Assembly: GCA_964409645.1 (NCBI GenBank)
Contig: CAYPEK010000063.1
Location: 1-24,364, forward strand
Direction: 5' to 3'
From: CAYPEK01 sp964409645
GTDB taxonomy: Bacteria > UBP15 > UBA6099
Length of the DNA: 24,364 nt
The position numbers and the translations under genes were made by a program. The notes beneath the pieces were generated by a model, which made no database searches, was not told the origin of the DNA, and worked only from the letters and a program-made list of their open reading frames with translations. Position 1 is the first letter of the stretch. Each line of letters starts with the position of its first letter. Positions 1 to 8,167 of this stretch are shown here, in pieces.

Positions 1-2444
1 TGCGCGGGCTGCTTTTTCTGCCATTCGATCGCGTGTGTCGGGCAGTTCCTCGAACATATTCCGCAGCTCCGGCAGAGTTCCGGGTCGATTTCGAGGGTGA
101 GTCCGCTCTTGCGGGCGGCAACCTCCGCGCTTTCCTCCATCACGATCGCCGAGAAATTCTTCGGGCACGCCTCGAAGCATTTTCCGCACGATACGCATTT
201 GCTCTGATCGATGCGCGCGGGTATGTCCTTCGTCCACGAGATCGCGCCCGCCGGGCATTTGCGGAAGCACTGCCCGCAGCTCCGGCAACGCGCGGCCGCG
301 ACGGAGAATTTCTGCGTGCGCAGGGCGGCGACGTGCTCCCGCCGGTCTTCGTCGGCGGTCAACAGCCTGATCGATTCGATGTCCGCGGCGATTTCATCCA
401 TCTGCGCCATCTGCCTGCCGAACACACGCGCGTAAACTTCGCGTTCGTTCTCAAATAATTTATCTCTTTCGATCGGGACCGCAGACGGTTCGCGCCGCAG
501 CGCCGACAGGAACGATTCCGTGAATTCGATGCCGAGTTTCTTTGTGAGCGCGGTTGACGGGATGCCGTTGCCGTCCCAGTCGCGCACCTCGTAATAGATC
601 GGGAGCATTGTGCGGAGCGGCACTTTTGTTTCCGGCCGCCGCTCGTCCTGCGGCTCGTCGGTGAGGCGCGGCGGAAGCGCGTCCTCGCGTGTCCCGACTC
701 CCTCCCGCAGATTGAATATGCGTTCGAGTGTGAAGCTGCGCTCGCCCGCCGCCGCGTAGTGGCCGAGGTCCATGTTCATGCCGGTGAGCCGCGACACCGT
801 CTCCGTGTGCGGGATGATCGGCACGTGGATCGGCAGCATCCAGTCGCGGAGCATCGAGCCCTGAGTGTGCAGCGCCATGCCCGACGCGAGCATTACTTCC
901 GAGACGACTTTCGCCGTGTTCGACGCGGGCGGCACGAGCTTCTCCGCGAACCCGGGGATGAGCGCGTACGTCGTGAAGATGCAGTTGCCGGATGCGCTGA
1001 CCGCTTCGAGCATGTTCTGCTGGAACACGCAGAACTCCGGTTTCGATCTCGGCGTGATCGGGTCCATGAGGATCGGGCCGAGCGCCTCGAAGTAGATGAG
1101 GTAGCCGCCGTTGATGTGGCAGCCGCCGCGGTTGCTCGTCGCGTAGCCGAGGCCGTGGCCCACCGCGCGCCGGGGCGCGTACGCCGCGAACTCCATGCCC
1201 TTTGCCTGCATCGCGTACTGCTCGCCGCCGTACTTCCGCGCCACCCGCAGCGAGCCCTCCGCGAGGTCGTCGCCGATCCCGCGCCGGTACGCTATGTCTT
1301 CGAGCAGCGCGCTTATATTTTCGGTATCTCCGAACTTGAGGCCGTTGTCCCAGAGACCTTTTTCGTTCAGTTCCATCGCGCAGGCGATCGTCGATCCGGC
1401 GGTGATGGTGTCCATGCCGAGCAGGTCGAGCAGAAAATTCCACTCGATGATCTTGCCCATGTCGGGGTTTTCGATGTCGGGCCCGAACATGCCGACCGTC
1501 TCGAACTCCGGGCCTTTGACGACGCGGTCGCCGAGCCGCACGCGCCGCTCGCACCTGATTGGGCAGGAGACGCAGCCGGAATTGCCCGCAAGGTGGTTCG
1601 CGGTCATCTCCTCGCCGCTGATGCTTTCCGCGTGCTCGTAGCTGCCCTGCGCGAAGTTGTGGGTCGGCAGCACGCCCGCCGCGTTCGCCACGCCGACGAG
1701 GCCCGCCGTGCCGTATCCCGGCAGCCGCTGCGCCGTCGCCGGGTTTGACCGCAGAATGTCCACCCATTTCTTTACCGCGCGGTCGAATCCGCGCTCGTCG
1801 TGAACCGGCACTTTTTTCGCGCCCCACGCGACCATCGCCTTGAGGTTCTTCGAGCCCATCACGGCGCCGACTCCGCAGCGGCCCGCCGCGCGCTCGCCGG
1901 ATATGATGCACGCGTACCGCACGAGCCGCTCGCCCGCCGGGCCGATCACGGCCAGCCCGCATTTCTTTCCGTACTTCCGTTCGAGAGCGTGCTGCGCTTC
2001 CTCGGTGTTCGTGCCCCAGAGGGCGCGCGCGTCCTTGAATATGACGCCGTCCTCGGTGAAAACGAGAGTGGTCGGGATGTCCGCGCGGCCGCGTATGACA
2101 AGCCCGTCGTAGCCCGCTTTCTTGAGGTACATTCCGAACGTGCCGCCGCAGTTCGAACTGGCGATCCCGCCGGTGAGCACGTTCTTTGTCGATATGTCCC
2201 AACGGCTCGTGCATGGCGCGCCGCTCCCGGTGAGCGGCCCCGTCATAACGACCATTATGTTTTCTTCGGAGAGCGGATCGATGCCCGGCGGGAGAATGTC
2301 GAGCAGTATCTTCACGGCGAGCGTCTTGCCGCCGAGGAACAGTTCGCGCTCGCGGTCGGTCACTTCGTAATCGCTCACAGCCTTGCGTGCGAGGTCTATA
2401 TCGAGCACGCGGCCCATGTATCCGCCGTATTTCGATCCCATCAT
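1..2444 (-). CDS. aor: Aldehyde:ferredoxin oxidoreductase with a C-terminal three-cluster ferredoxin extension (3' end outside window)
   Basis: Cytoplasmic tungsten- or molybdenum-bispterin enzyme that oxidises aldehydes to carboxylic acids and gives electrons to ferredoxin. The catalytic part spans roughly residues 1-690. Its own 4Fe-4S cluster ligands are visible as C291-x2-C294-x3-C298 and C488. The first pterin motif is D340-LLGM-D345, and a GLGYATSNRGGCH segment matches the family. In the second pterin motif the usual Asp, five residues before the last Cys, is Ser483. From about residue 715 there are three ferredoxin-type motifs (C-x2-C-x2-C-x3-C-P) beginning at C720, C750 and C791. Thus up to three extra 4Fe-4S clusters are fused where most AORs rely on a separate ferredoxin. 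Two in-frame ATGs (2444 and 2441) follow GGAG on the minus strand; the second has the better spacing (6 nt). No stop codon occurs before the window edge. Transcribed divergently from the sugar-kinase operon. Substrate unknown. Confidence 0.95.
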   Translation of the reverse strand, partial: MMGSKYGGYMGRVLDIDLARKAVSDYEVTDRERELFLGGKTLAVKILLDILPPGIDPLSEENIMVVMTGPLTGSGAPCTSRWDISTKNVLTGGIASSNCGGTFGMYLKKAGYDGLVIRGRADIPTTLVFTEDGVIFKDARALWGTNTEEAQHALERKYGKKCGLAVIGPAGERLVRYACIISGERAAGRCGVGAVMGSKNLKAMVAWGAKKVPVHDERGFDRAVKKWVDILRSNPATAQRLPGYGTAGLVGVANAAGVLPTHNFAQGSYEHAESISGEEMTANHLAGNSGCVSCPIRCERRVRLGDRVVKGPEFETVGMFGPDIENPDMGKIIEWNFLLDLLGMDTITAGSTIACAMELNEKGLWDNGLKFGDTENISALLEDIAYRRGIGDDLAEGSLRVARKYGGEQYAMQAKGMEFAAYAPRRAVGHGLGYATSNRGGCHINGGYLIYFEALGPILMDPITPRSKPEFCVFQQNMLEAVSASGNCIFTTYALIPGFAEKLVPPASNTAKVVSEVMLASGMALHTQGSMLRDWMLPIHVPIIPHTETVSRLTGMNMDLGHYAAAGERSFTLERIFNLREGVGTREDALPPRLTDEPQDERRPETKVPLRTMLPIYYEVRDWDGNGIPSTALTKKLGIEFTESFLSALRREPSAVPIERDKLFENEREVYARVFGRQMAQMDEIAADIESIRLLTADEDRREHVAALRTQKFSVAAARCRSCGQCFRKCPAGAISWTKDIPARIDQSKCVSCGKCFEACPKNFSAIVMEESAEVAARKSGLTLEIDPELCRSCGICSRNCPTHAIEWQKKQPA

Positions 2445-2467
2445 AGTCTCCAAAATAATCTGCAACC

Positions 2468-2496
2468 ATGATAAACGGCCTTCGACATTTTTGCAA
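2468..2496 (-). promoter_or_regulatory. Candidate sigma70-type promoter for the AOR gene
   Basis: On the minus strand TTGCAA (2491-2496) and TATCAT (2468-2473) are separated by exactly 17 nt. Transcription would begin near 2461, giving a leader of about 20 nt with GGAG just before the ATG pair. The -35 matches 4 of 6 consensus bases and the -10 matches 5 of 6. Confidence 0.5.
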
Positions 2497-2550
2497 CAAA
2501 GTATTAATCGCAAATCGAGGGCCGAACAGATTCACTGTTTGATTCCTCAT

Positions 2551-2581
2551 TTGTCGCAAAAAACGAGAGTTCCGTTATAAT
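2551..2581 (+). promoter_or_regulatory. Candidate promoter of the kinase-nucleotidyltransferase-GH38-radical SAM operon
   Basis: A perfect TATAAT lies at 2576-2581, with TTGTCG at 2551-2556 and a long 19-nt spacer. Transcription would start near 2588, leaving a leader of about 30 nt that ends in GGAGGA (2608-2613), 5 nt before the ATG at 2619. The -35 is weak, so activator help is possible. Confidence 0.45.
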
Positions 2582-2618
2582 ATTTGAACTTGCGGGGTTC
2601 TGCGCGCGGAGGATGTAA

Positions 2619-3710
2619 ATGTCCGATCAGGAACAGATTGTCGTTTCATCGCCGGGGAGGATATGTCTGTTCGGCGAGCATCAGGACTATCTCGGGCTGC
2701 CGGTGATCGCGGCGGCCGTCAATCTTCGGGCGACGTTCACCGCGTGGAAAAACGACACGGGAAAATTCTGGATACATAAGCCGGACGTGAGTTCGGGCGA
2801 GGAGATCGACCCGCGCGAGCGGCAGATTTACTCGTCGAAACGCGATTACCTCAAGAGCGCGGTCAATGTCCTCCGCAGGGAGGGATTCGCGTTCGGTCAG
2901 GGTTACACGATCACGCTTCGCAGCGACATCCCGATCGGGAAGGGCTGTTCGAGTTCGTCGGCGATACTCGTCGCGTGGATCAAGTTGCTCTCCCGGATCG
3001 CCACTGAGGGCTCCGAGCTGTCCGCCGAGGACGCGGCGCGCTTCGGATATTTCGCCGAGGTCAAGGAATTCAACGAGCCGGGCGGGATGATGGACCACTT
3101 CACGTCGGCGCTCGGCGGCCTTGTGTTCATCGACACGAAGGGCGACTTTTCGATCAGGCCGATAGACTGCCAGCTCGGCGGCGCGTTTGTGCTCGGCGAT
3201 TCGAAGCAGCCGAAGGACACGACGGGCGTGCTCGGCTCGGTGAAGGGCCGCGCTACGGGCGGCATGGACGCGGTGCGCGCGGCGGTCGGCGACGCGGCAT
3301 GGGAGACGCTCGACGCCGGAGCGGCGAAAGCGGCGCTCGAAGGCGCGCAGCCTCTCCACAGGCTGGCGCTGCTCGGCAATCTGCGCAACCGCGACATCAC
3401 GCGCGAGGCGCTGCGGATGCTCGACGCGGGCGACTGCGACCCGGCGGCGCTCGGCGCGCTTCTGACGGAGGAGCACGGTTTGCTGAGTCGCAACCTCGGC
3501 ATCTCGACGGAGAAGATCGACGGCATGGTGGCGGCGGCGGTGGAAGCGGGCGCGTGGGGCGCGAAGATCAACGGCTCGGGCGGCGGCGGCTGTATGTTCG
3601 CCTACGCGGCGGAGGACAAGGCGGCGGCGGTTGTTGAGGCGATAAACGAGGCGGGCGGCAAGGCCGCTCCGGTTACTATAGACTGTGGGCTGAAGGAGGA
3701 ATCGGTTTGA
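2619..3710 (+). CDS. GHMP-family sugar kinase (probable anomeric sugar-1-kinase)
   Basis: 363 residues. It shows the three GHMP motifs: SPGRICLFGEHQDY near residue 10 (compare galactokinase GEHTDY), the phosphate-binding loop P105-IGKGCSSSS, and the C-terminal KINGSGGGGC beginning at K316. GGMMDHF places an Asp at 159, where galactokinases carry their catalytic Asp. The family phosphorylates small metabolites with ATP. Because the next gene is a sugar nucleotidyltransferase, overlapping by 4 nt, I infer that it makes a sugar 1-phosphate (mannose, galactose, fucose or similar) in the cytoplasm. The N-terminus lacks the FFGGGTD form typical of HddA heptose-phosphate kinases. The start is set by GGAGGA 5 nt upstream. 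First gene of a four-gene operon. Exact substrate cannot be read from sequence. Confidence 0.9.
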   Translation: MSDQEQIVVSSPGRICLFGEHQDYLGLPVIAAAVNLRATFTAWKNDTGKFWIHKPDVSSGEEIDPRERQIYSSKRDYLKSAVNVLRREGFAFGQGYTITLRSDIPIGKGCSSSSAILVAWIKLLSRIATEGSELSAEDAARFGYFAEVKEFNEPGGMMDHFTSALGGLVFIDTKGDFSIRPIDCQLGGAFVLGDSKQPKDTTGVLGSVKGRATGGMDAVRAAVGDAAWETLDAGAAKAALEGAQPLHRLALLGNLRNRDITREALRMLDAGDCDPAALGALLTEEHGLLSRNLGISTEKIDGMVAAAVEAGAWGAKINGSGGGGCMFAYAAEDKAAAVVEAINEAGGKAAPVTIDCGLKEESV

Positions 3711-4438
3711 AAGGGATAATTCTTGCGGCTGGGAAAGGAACGCGGCTTCGCCCGTGGACGGACGACACGCCTAAACCGTTGCTGAAAATGTGCGGGCGTC
3801 CGATTCTCGATTACATACTCGACGGGTTTGTCTCGGCGGAGACGGAGGACCTGTCGCTCGTGATCGGCTACCTCGGCGGGCAGATCGTCGAGCACTACGG
3901 CAACGAATACAAAGGAATGCGGATAAGATATTTCGAGCAGAAGGAACTGCTCGGCACGGCGAAGGCGCTCCTGATGGCGGAGGAAGTGCTGAAGGACGAG
4001 ACGTTCATGCTCGGATTCGGCGACGTGCTGATCGACCCGGAGAACTACCGCGCGCTGGTGGAGTTCCACAGGCGGGGCGGGTTCGAGGCGACGATCACGC
4101 TGAACCACGTGGACGACCCGTACGCGGGCGCGGCGGTGTACATGGACGGCGACCGAGTTGTGAAGCTGATCGAAAAACCGCCGAAAGGCGAATCGACAAC
4201 GAACTGGAACAATCGCGGATTTTTCATGCTGTCGCCGGTAATTTTCGACGAGGTGCACAATCTCAAGATCAGCCCGCGCGGCGAGTACGACCTGCCGACG
4301 GCGGTGAACATGATCGTCGAGCGCGGCGGCCTCGTCGGCGGAATGCCCATGAGCGGGTTCACTTCCGACGTCGGCACGAAAGAGGAATTCCACGAGTACG
4401 AACAGTATCTTGCGAAGAAGCTCAGTGAAAATAAATAG
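3707..4438 (+). CDS. Sugar-1-phosphate nucleotidyltransferase (RmlA/GlmU-N type)
   Basis: 243 residues, one nucleotidyltransferase domain. The N-terminus carries the signature LAAGKGTRLRPWT followed by TPKPLL, the nucleotide-binding loop of this superfamily. GFGDVLID holds the probable metal-binding Asp, and an IEKP sugar-binding motif follows. It would join a sugar 1-phosphate to an NTP, releasing pyrophosphate. There is no left-handed beta-helix C-terminus, so it is shorter than GlmU or long RmlA-like enzymes. It starts with TTG inside the kinase stop (TTGA overlap, 3707-3710) behind AAGGAGGA, so translation is probably coupled to the kinase. Kinase plus nucleotidyltransferase make a two-step salvage module from free sugar to NDP-sugar. 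Which sugar and which nucleotide are unknown; mannose/GDP is attractive given the mannosidase downstream, but this is inference. Confidence 0.9.
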   Translation: MKGIILAAGKGTRLRPWTDDTPKPLLKMCGRPILDYILDGFVSAETEDLSLVIGYLGGQIVEHYGNEYKGMRIRYFEQKELLGTAKALLMAEEVLKDETFMLGFGDVLIDPENYRALVEFHRRGGFEATITLNHVDDPYAGAAVYMDGDRVVKLIEKPPKGESTTNWNNRGFFMLSPVIFDEVHNLKISPRGEYDLPTAVNMIVERGGLVGGMPMSGFTSDVGTKEEFHEYEQYLAKKLSENK

Positions 4439-4456
4439 TCATTGGAGGTGCGGCGG

Positions 4457-7400
4457 ATGAAGAAGAGAATGAGGATTGTCGGACTGATAGCGGTGCTGGT
4501 GATTGCGGCGGCTGTCAGGGCGGGCGCATCGGTGGAACTTGCGAGGTCGTTCTCGACCGGGCTTTTCAACGGAACCAAAGAGAAGCCGATGGAAATAATT
4601 ACCTTTAAATTTAAAAACACCGGCTCGGCGGCGTTGAAAGACGTTAAGGTCGATGTGAGCGGCGATCTGATGCTGAAAAGCAGAACGGAAACGCTGAAGT
4701 CGATCGCACCGGACGATTTCGGATACGTGCGCGCCACGATTCCCGCGCTTCCGGAAGGCGGAACCGGCAAGGCGAAGTTCCACATCAAGCTGGCCGCAGG
4801 CGCGGACACATACACGTGGGACCCGGTGGTCGTGCGCACGGCGCCGGACTGGAAACGCATCCACCTTCACACGCACTTCCACTACGATACGGTGTGGATC
4901 AACAAGGACGGCCAGCGGGGCTATGCACTCACCGCGCTCGACCTGATCCGCCAGTACATCAACACCTGCCGTACCGATCCGACATACACATTCGTCATCG
5001 AGCAGATTCCGTACATGAAACCGTACTGGGACAATTATCCCGAGCAGCGCGAAACACTCCAGAACCTGATGAAGAAGAAACAGCTCGAACTCGTCGGCGG
5101 CGCGTACGACCAGCCTGACGAGAGCAGCGTTTACGGCGAGATGTTCATCCGCAACTTCTACTATGGCCGCTTCTATGAGGAAAACGTGATGAAGGGCCGG
5201 GCACGGCACGCGTGGCAGATCGACAACTTCGGCCACGCGATCCAGTTTCCGCAGATTCTGCGCAAGAGCGGCATGGACTCGTTCACGTTTCTGCGCGGCG
5301 GCCCGGAGGGGCTCCCACGGCAGTTCATCTGGACGAGCCCGGACGGCAGCAGCATCTACACCGCCGACCTCGGTATCAAAGACGAACTCGCAAAAGTGAT
5401 AAAGGGCCAGAAGACGCCGGACAAAAAAGAAGACATATCGATGGACCTTATCAAGCAGTACGAGATGGAACTTCTGCCGAATGTGGTGCTCGGTTTGCAG
5501 CAGGCGCACTCGACGCACCAGTTCTTCCTGCCGATCGGCGACGATTTTATGCCGCCGCAGCCGCTCCTCGGCACTCTCACGAGATACTGGAAGAGCCGCT
5601 ATCTGTACCCGTCGCTAAAGTTCTCGCTGCCGTCGGCATACTTCGACGAAGTGTTCGACGAAATAAAGAAAGACCCGCTTTCGCAGCGCTACACGACGAA
5701 AGACCTCAACCCGGTGTTCACAGGTTGCTATTCGTCACGAACCGACCTGAAGATAGCCAACCGGCTCGCCGAGATGACGTATCTCGACGCCGAGACGACG
5801 GCGACGGTTGCATGGCTGCTCGGCGCGGAGTATCCCGCCCGCGCACTCGACAAGTCGCTCCGCGAGCTGCTCTACAACGATCACCACGACTCGATCCCCG
5901 GCACGACCAACGAGCTTTCGTATCTCGACATTCTCTACGGCTGGCGCGAATCGCTCGCGCTCTCGTGGGAGGTGAAGGGCCGCGCGATGGAATACATCGC
6001 ATCGAAGACGAACACGGCTTCTTCGGCCGGATTCCCGCTTTTCGTAATGAATACCACCTCACGCAACAGAAGCGACATTGTCGAGGCGCCCGTGAATTTT
6101 TCCGTCCAGTCGGTGACGACGATGGACGGTAAACCGGCGTCGTTCGACGTGAGAAAATCGGACAAGGTCTATTACCTGAGATTATCAGCGGCGGATGTGC
6201 CGTCGGTCGGCTACAAGATGTACTACGCAAAACCCGGCGGAGACATGAAGGAGACGATCTCGAAGGCAGCGTCCGGGACGCAGATCGAAAACGAATTCTA
6301 TAAGATAACGGTCGATCCCGCGCGCGGCGGCGGCATCGTAAGCCTCGTCGATAAAAAGAGCGGTGTGGACTTCGCGTCGAAGGCGGGCGGCAAGTTGATG
6401 AACACGCTCTACGTCTATGACGANNNNNNNNNNNNNNNNNNNNNNNNNNNNNNNNNNNNNNNNNNNNNNNNNNNNNNNNNNNNNNNNNNNNNNNNNNNNN
6501 NNNNNNNNNNNNNNNNNNNNNNNGCAGGGAATCCAAGCGTGACTTTCTTCGACACGGAAATGCCGGACACGACGACGGACTCCGCGATATACGTAGGCGC
6601 ACCCGCGAGTTTCCCGGTACTTAAGAGCAAGCTCGGCAAGAATTACGAAGCCGCGCGGAAGGCGGTCGAGAAGCAAGGGATCGCGGTTGTGTTCCCGGGC
6701 GACCGGCCGGTAGTGCTGATAAGCAAAAAACTGTACGCGGACGACAAGGCGTCAAAAAAACTGTTCGCGGCCATTCTTAAGGACGGCGCGATTACGGTTC
6801 CGGCGGGCGGCGCGGTGAACAAGCCGCCGTTCGTGAAATCCTCCGGGCTCACCGCGGCGCTGATTAATAAAGGTTCCAACGGATACAGGTTCGACAAGAA
6901 CGGGACGATCGAAGTGCAGTTGCTGCGCAGCGCCACCGGGCGGCCGGGCGGCGAGGCGTTCGAGCGCGCTTTCTCGAAGGAAGACTGGAACCACGAGTTC
7001 AAGTATTCGTTCGTCGCCGGTAAAGGTGACTGGAAGCAGCTCGGTGTCGAAACTGCGGCGCAGGATTTCAACCGGCCGCTCGATGCGGTGTGGACCGAAA
7101 CGCACGGCGGCACGCTGCCCGGCGACGAAGCGGGCTTCTTCAGCGTCGAGCCGAAAGACGTGATTGTCAGCGCGCTCAAAAAGCAGGACGACAGCATCCC
7201 GAATTTCGAGAGGACGAAGGAACAGACGGGAACCGTGATCCGCATGTACAACATGCAGACGGCGGACAAGAAAGTTAAGATAAGCTCGCGGTTCGCGATC
7301 GGCGGCGCCGAGAAGACGGACATGCAGGAACGGAACGGCAAGAGCATCGGCGTGTCCGGCGGAGCGATCGCAGACGGTGTCGGGGCTTGGTCGATCGAGA

Positions 7401-8167
7401 CGTACAAGCTGGATATCGCTCCGGCTGCTTCTGATAAAACGGGGCTTGGTCTCGACAAGGAACTCTACCAGCCGGTGAGCGCGGCATACTGGAAGGAAAA
7501 CGATAATGTGGCGCCGATCGGCTACCAGCCGGTGACGGTCAGTTTCGATCCGTCAAAGGAAGAGAAATCGGTTTACGCGAGAGAGGTCAAGCTGAAGATC
7601 GCGAGCGATTACACGGATCAGAAGGCCGGAGGGTCGGTCACGTTTGAGCTTCCCGACGGCTGGAAAATCGAGCCGGAGCGTGTCGAATACGACCTCGAAC
7701 CGGGCGGTTTCGAGATTGTACCCGTGAAGATATTCCCGAAGACGGGCGACGTGGGCGGTATCGTGCGCGCTGTCTATGAAAATGAGGGACAGAAATTCTA
7801 CGCGGCATTCGCGATGGGCGAGGCGCCGCTGCCGAGGATAACGGTTCCCGACACAATAGTACTGAAACCCGGCGAGATCGCCGCGAAACCGATTTCGATT
7901 CTTAACGATCTCAACCAGCCGTACACCTGCAAGGTGGCGGTTGTGTCGCCGATCGGCACATGGCGCGAATCGCCGGAAAACTTGCAGGTTTTAATAGATA
8001 CGTTCATAAAACCGCTCGACATTCCGAGAAAAGCGTCAATGGACATGTACCTCAAGATCAGGGCGTCCGAGAATGCGTTGCCGGGCAGCTACTGGTTCGT
8101 GGTGAAGGTTATGGCAAACGGCGAGTACACGTACTCGAAGCCGGTGGAAATAAAGATCGAAAAATGA
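4457..8167 (+). CDS. Exported family GH38 alpha-mannosidase (interrupted by an assembly gap)
   Basis: Starts with a Sec signal peptide (MKKRMRIVGLIAVLV, probable cleavage after RAGA). A beta-sandwich-like segment (about residues 30-125) precedes the GH38 catalytic barrel. Metal and catalytic residues are present: H142-Y-D144-x2-W, nucleophile D256 in WQIDNFGHA, and H476-H477-D478 followed by PGT, equivalent to Golgi mannosidase II H90/D92, D204 and H471. GH38 enzymes are metal-dependent retaining alpha-mannosidases. A C-terminal beta-sandwich containing SDYTD resembles the NEW3-like tail of its paralogue at 14827-19734. GGAGGTG at 4444-4450 supports the ATG at 4457 over an upstream in-frame TTG at 4442. 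The ORF is open across 100 Ns at 6424-6523, so true length is unknown and about 200 residues are probably missing. Likely periplasmic or secreted; third gene of the operon. Confidence 0.92.
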   Translation: MKKRMRIVGLIAVLVIAAAVRAGASVELARSFSTGLFNGTKEKPMEIITFKFKNTGSAALKDVKVDVSGDLMLKSRTETLKSIAPDDFGYVRATIPALPEGGTGKAKFHIKLAAGADTYTWDPVVVRTAPDWKRIHLHTHFHYDTVWINKDGQRGYALTALDLIRQYINTCRTDPTYTFVIEQIPYMKPYWDNYPEQRETLQNLMKKKQLELVGGAYDQPDESSVYGEMFIRNFYYGRFYEENVMKGRARHAWQIDNFGHAIQFPQILRKSGMDSFTFLRGGPEGLPRQFIWTSPDGSSIYTADLGIKDELAKVIKGQKTPDKKEDISMDLIKQYEMELLPNVVLGLQQAHSTHQFFLPIGDDFMPPQPLLGTLTRYWKSRYLYPSLKFSLPSAYFDEVFDEIKKDPLSQRYTTKDLNPVFTGCYSSRTDLKIANRLAEMTYLDAETTATVAWLLGAEYPARALDKSLRELLYNDHHDSIPGTTNELSYLDILYGWRESLALSWEVKGRAMEYIASKTNTASSAGFPLFVMNTTSRNRSDIVEAPVNFSVQSVTTMDGKPASFDVRKSDKVYYLRLSAADVPSVGYKMYYAKPGGDMKETISKAASGTQIENEFYKITVDPARGGGIVSLVDKKSGVDFASKAGGKLMNTLYVYDXXXXXXXXXXXXXXXXXXXXXXXXXXXXXXXXXXAGNPSVTFFDTEMPDTTTDSAIYVGAPASFPVLKSKLGKNYEAARKAVEKQGIAVVFPGDRPVVLISKKLYADDKASKKLFAAILKDGAITVPAGGAVNKPPFVKSSGLTAALINKGSNGYRFDKNGTIEVQLLRSATGRPGGEAFERAFSKEDWNHEFKYSFVAGKGDWKQLGVETAAQDFNRPLDAVWTETHGGTLPGDEAGFFSVEPKDVIVSALKKQDDSIPNFERTKEQTGTVIRMYNMQTADKKVKISSRFAIGGAEKTDMQERNGKSIGVSGGAIADGVGAWSIETYKLDIAPAASDKTGLGLDKELYQPVSAAYWKENDNVAPIGYQPVTVSFDPSKEEKSVYAREVKLKIASDYTDQKAGGSVTFELPDGWKIEPERVEYDLEPGGFEIVPVKIFPKTGDVGGIVRAVYENEGQKFYAAFAMGEAPLPRITVPDTIVLKPGEIAAKPISILNDLNQPYTCKVAVVSPIGTWRESPENLQVLIDTFIKPLDIPRKASMDMYLKIRASENALPGSYWFVVKVMANGEYTYSKPVEIKIEK
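6424..6523. other. Assembly gap (100 Ns) inside the first GH38 gene
   Basis: Exactly 100 N characters, a conventional placeholder for a gap of unknown size. Both flanks are in one reading frame, but this may be chance. The flanks match the paralogous GH38 at SLVDK and at the TFxDxxMPD segment. There the paralogue has about 225 residues, whereas only about 27 are visible here, so roughly 0.6 kb is likely missing. Confidence 0.97.

Noticed and set aside
460..2559. A 699-codon open frame on the minus strand, and long plus-strand frames over 759-2471
   Set aside because: They are in other frames of the AOR gene, their translations are Arg/His/Ala-rich low-complexity, and the AOR frame shows all family motifs. 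High GC content makes such shadow frames common; the same applies to long antisense frames over 16570-19380.
2619..4438. Kinase and nucleotidyltransferase as HddA/HddC of GDP-heptose synthesis
   Set aside because: The kinase begins with a galactokinase-like GEHQDY motif and not the FFGGGTD form of HddA, and no heptose isomerase or phosphatase is present.
7960..8163. Upstream in-frame start for the radical SAM protein
   Set aside because: It would lie fully inside the GH38 coding region and give a 68-residue Arg/His-rich leader with no homology sense; the ATG at 8164 makes the usual ATGA overlap.
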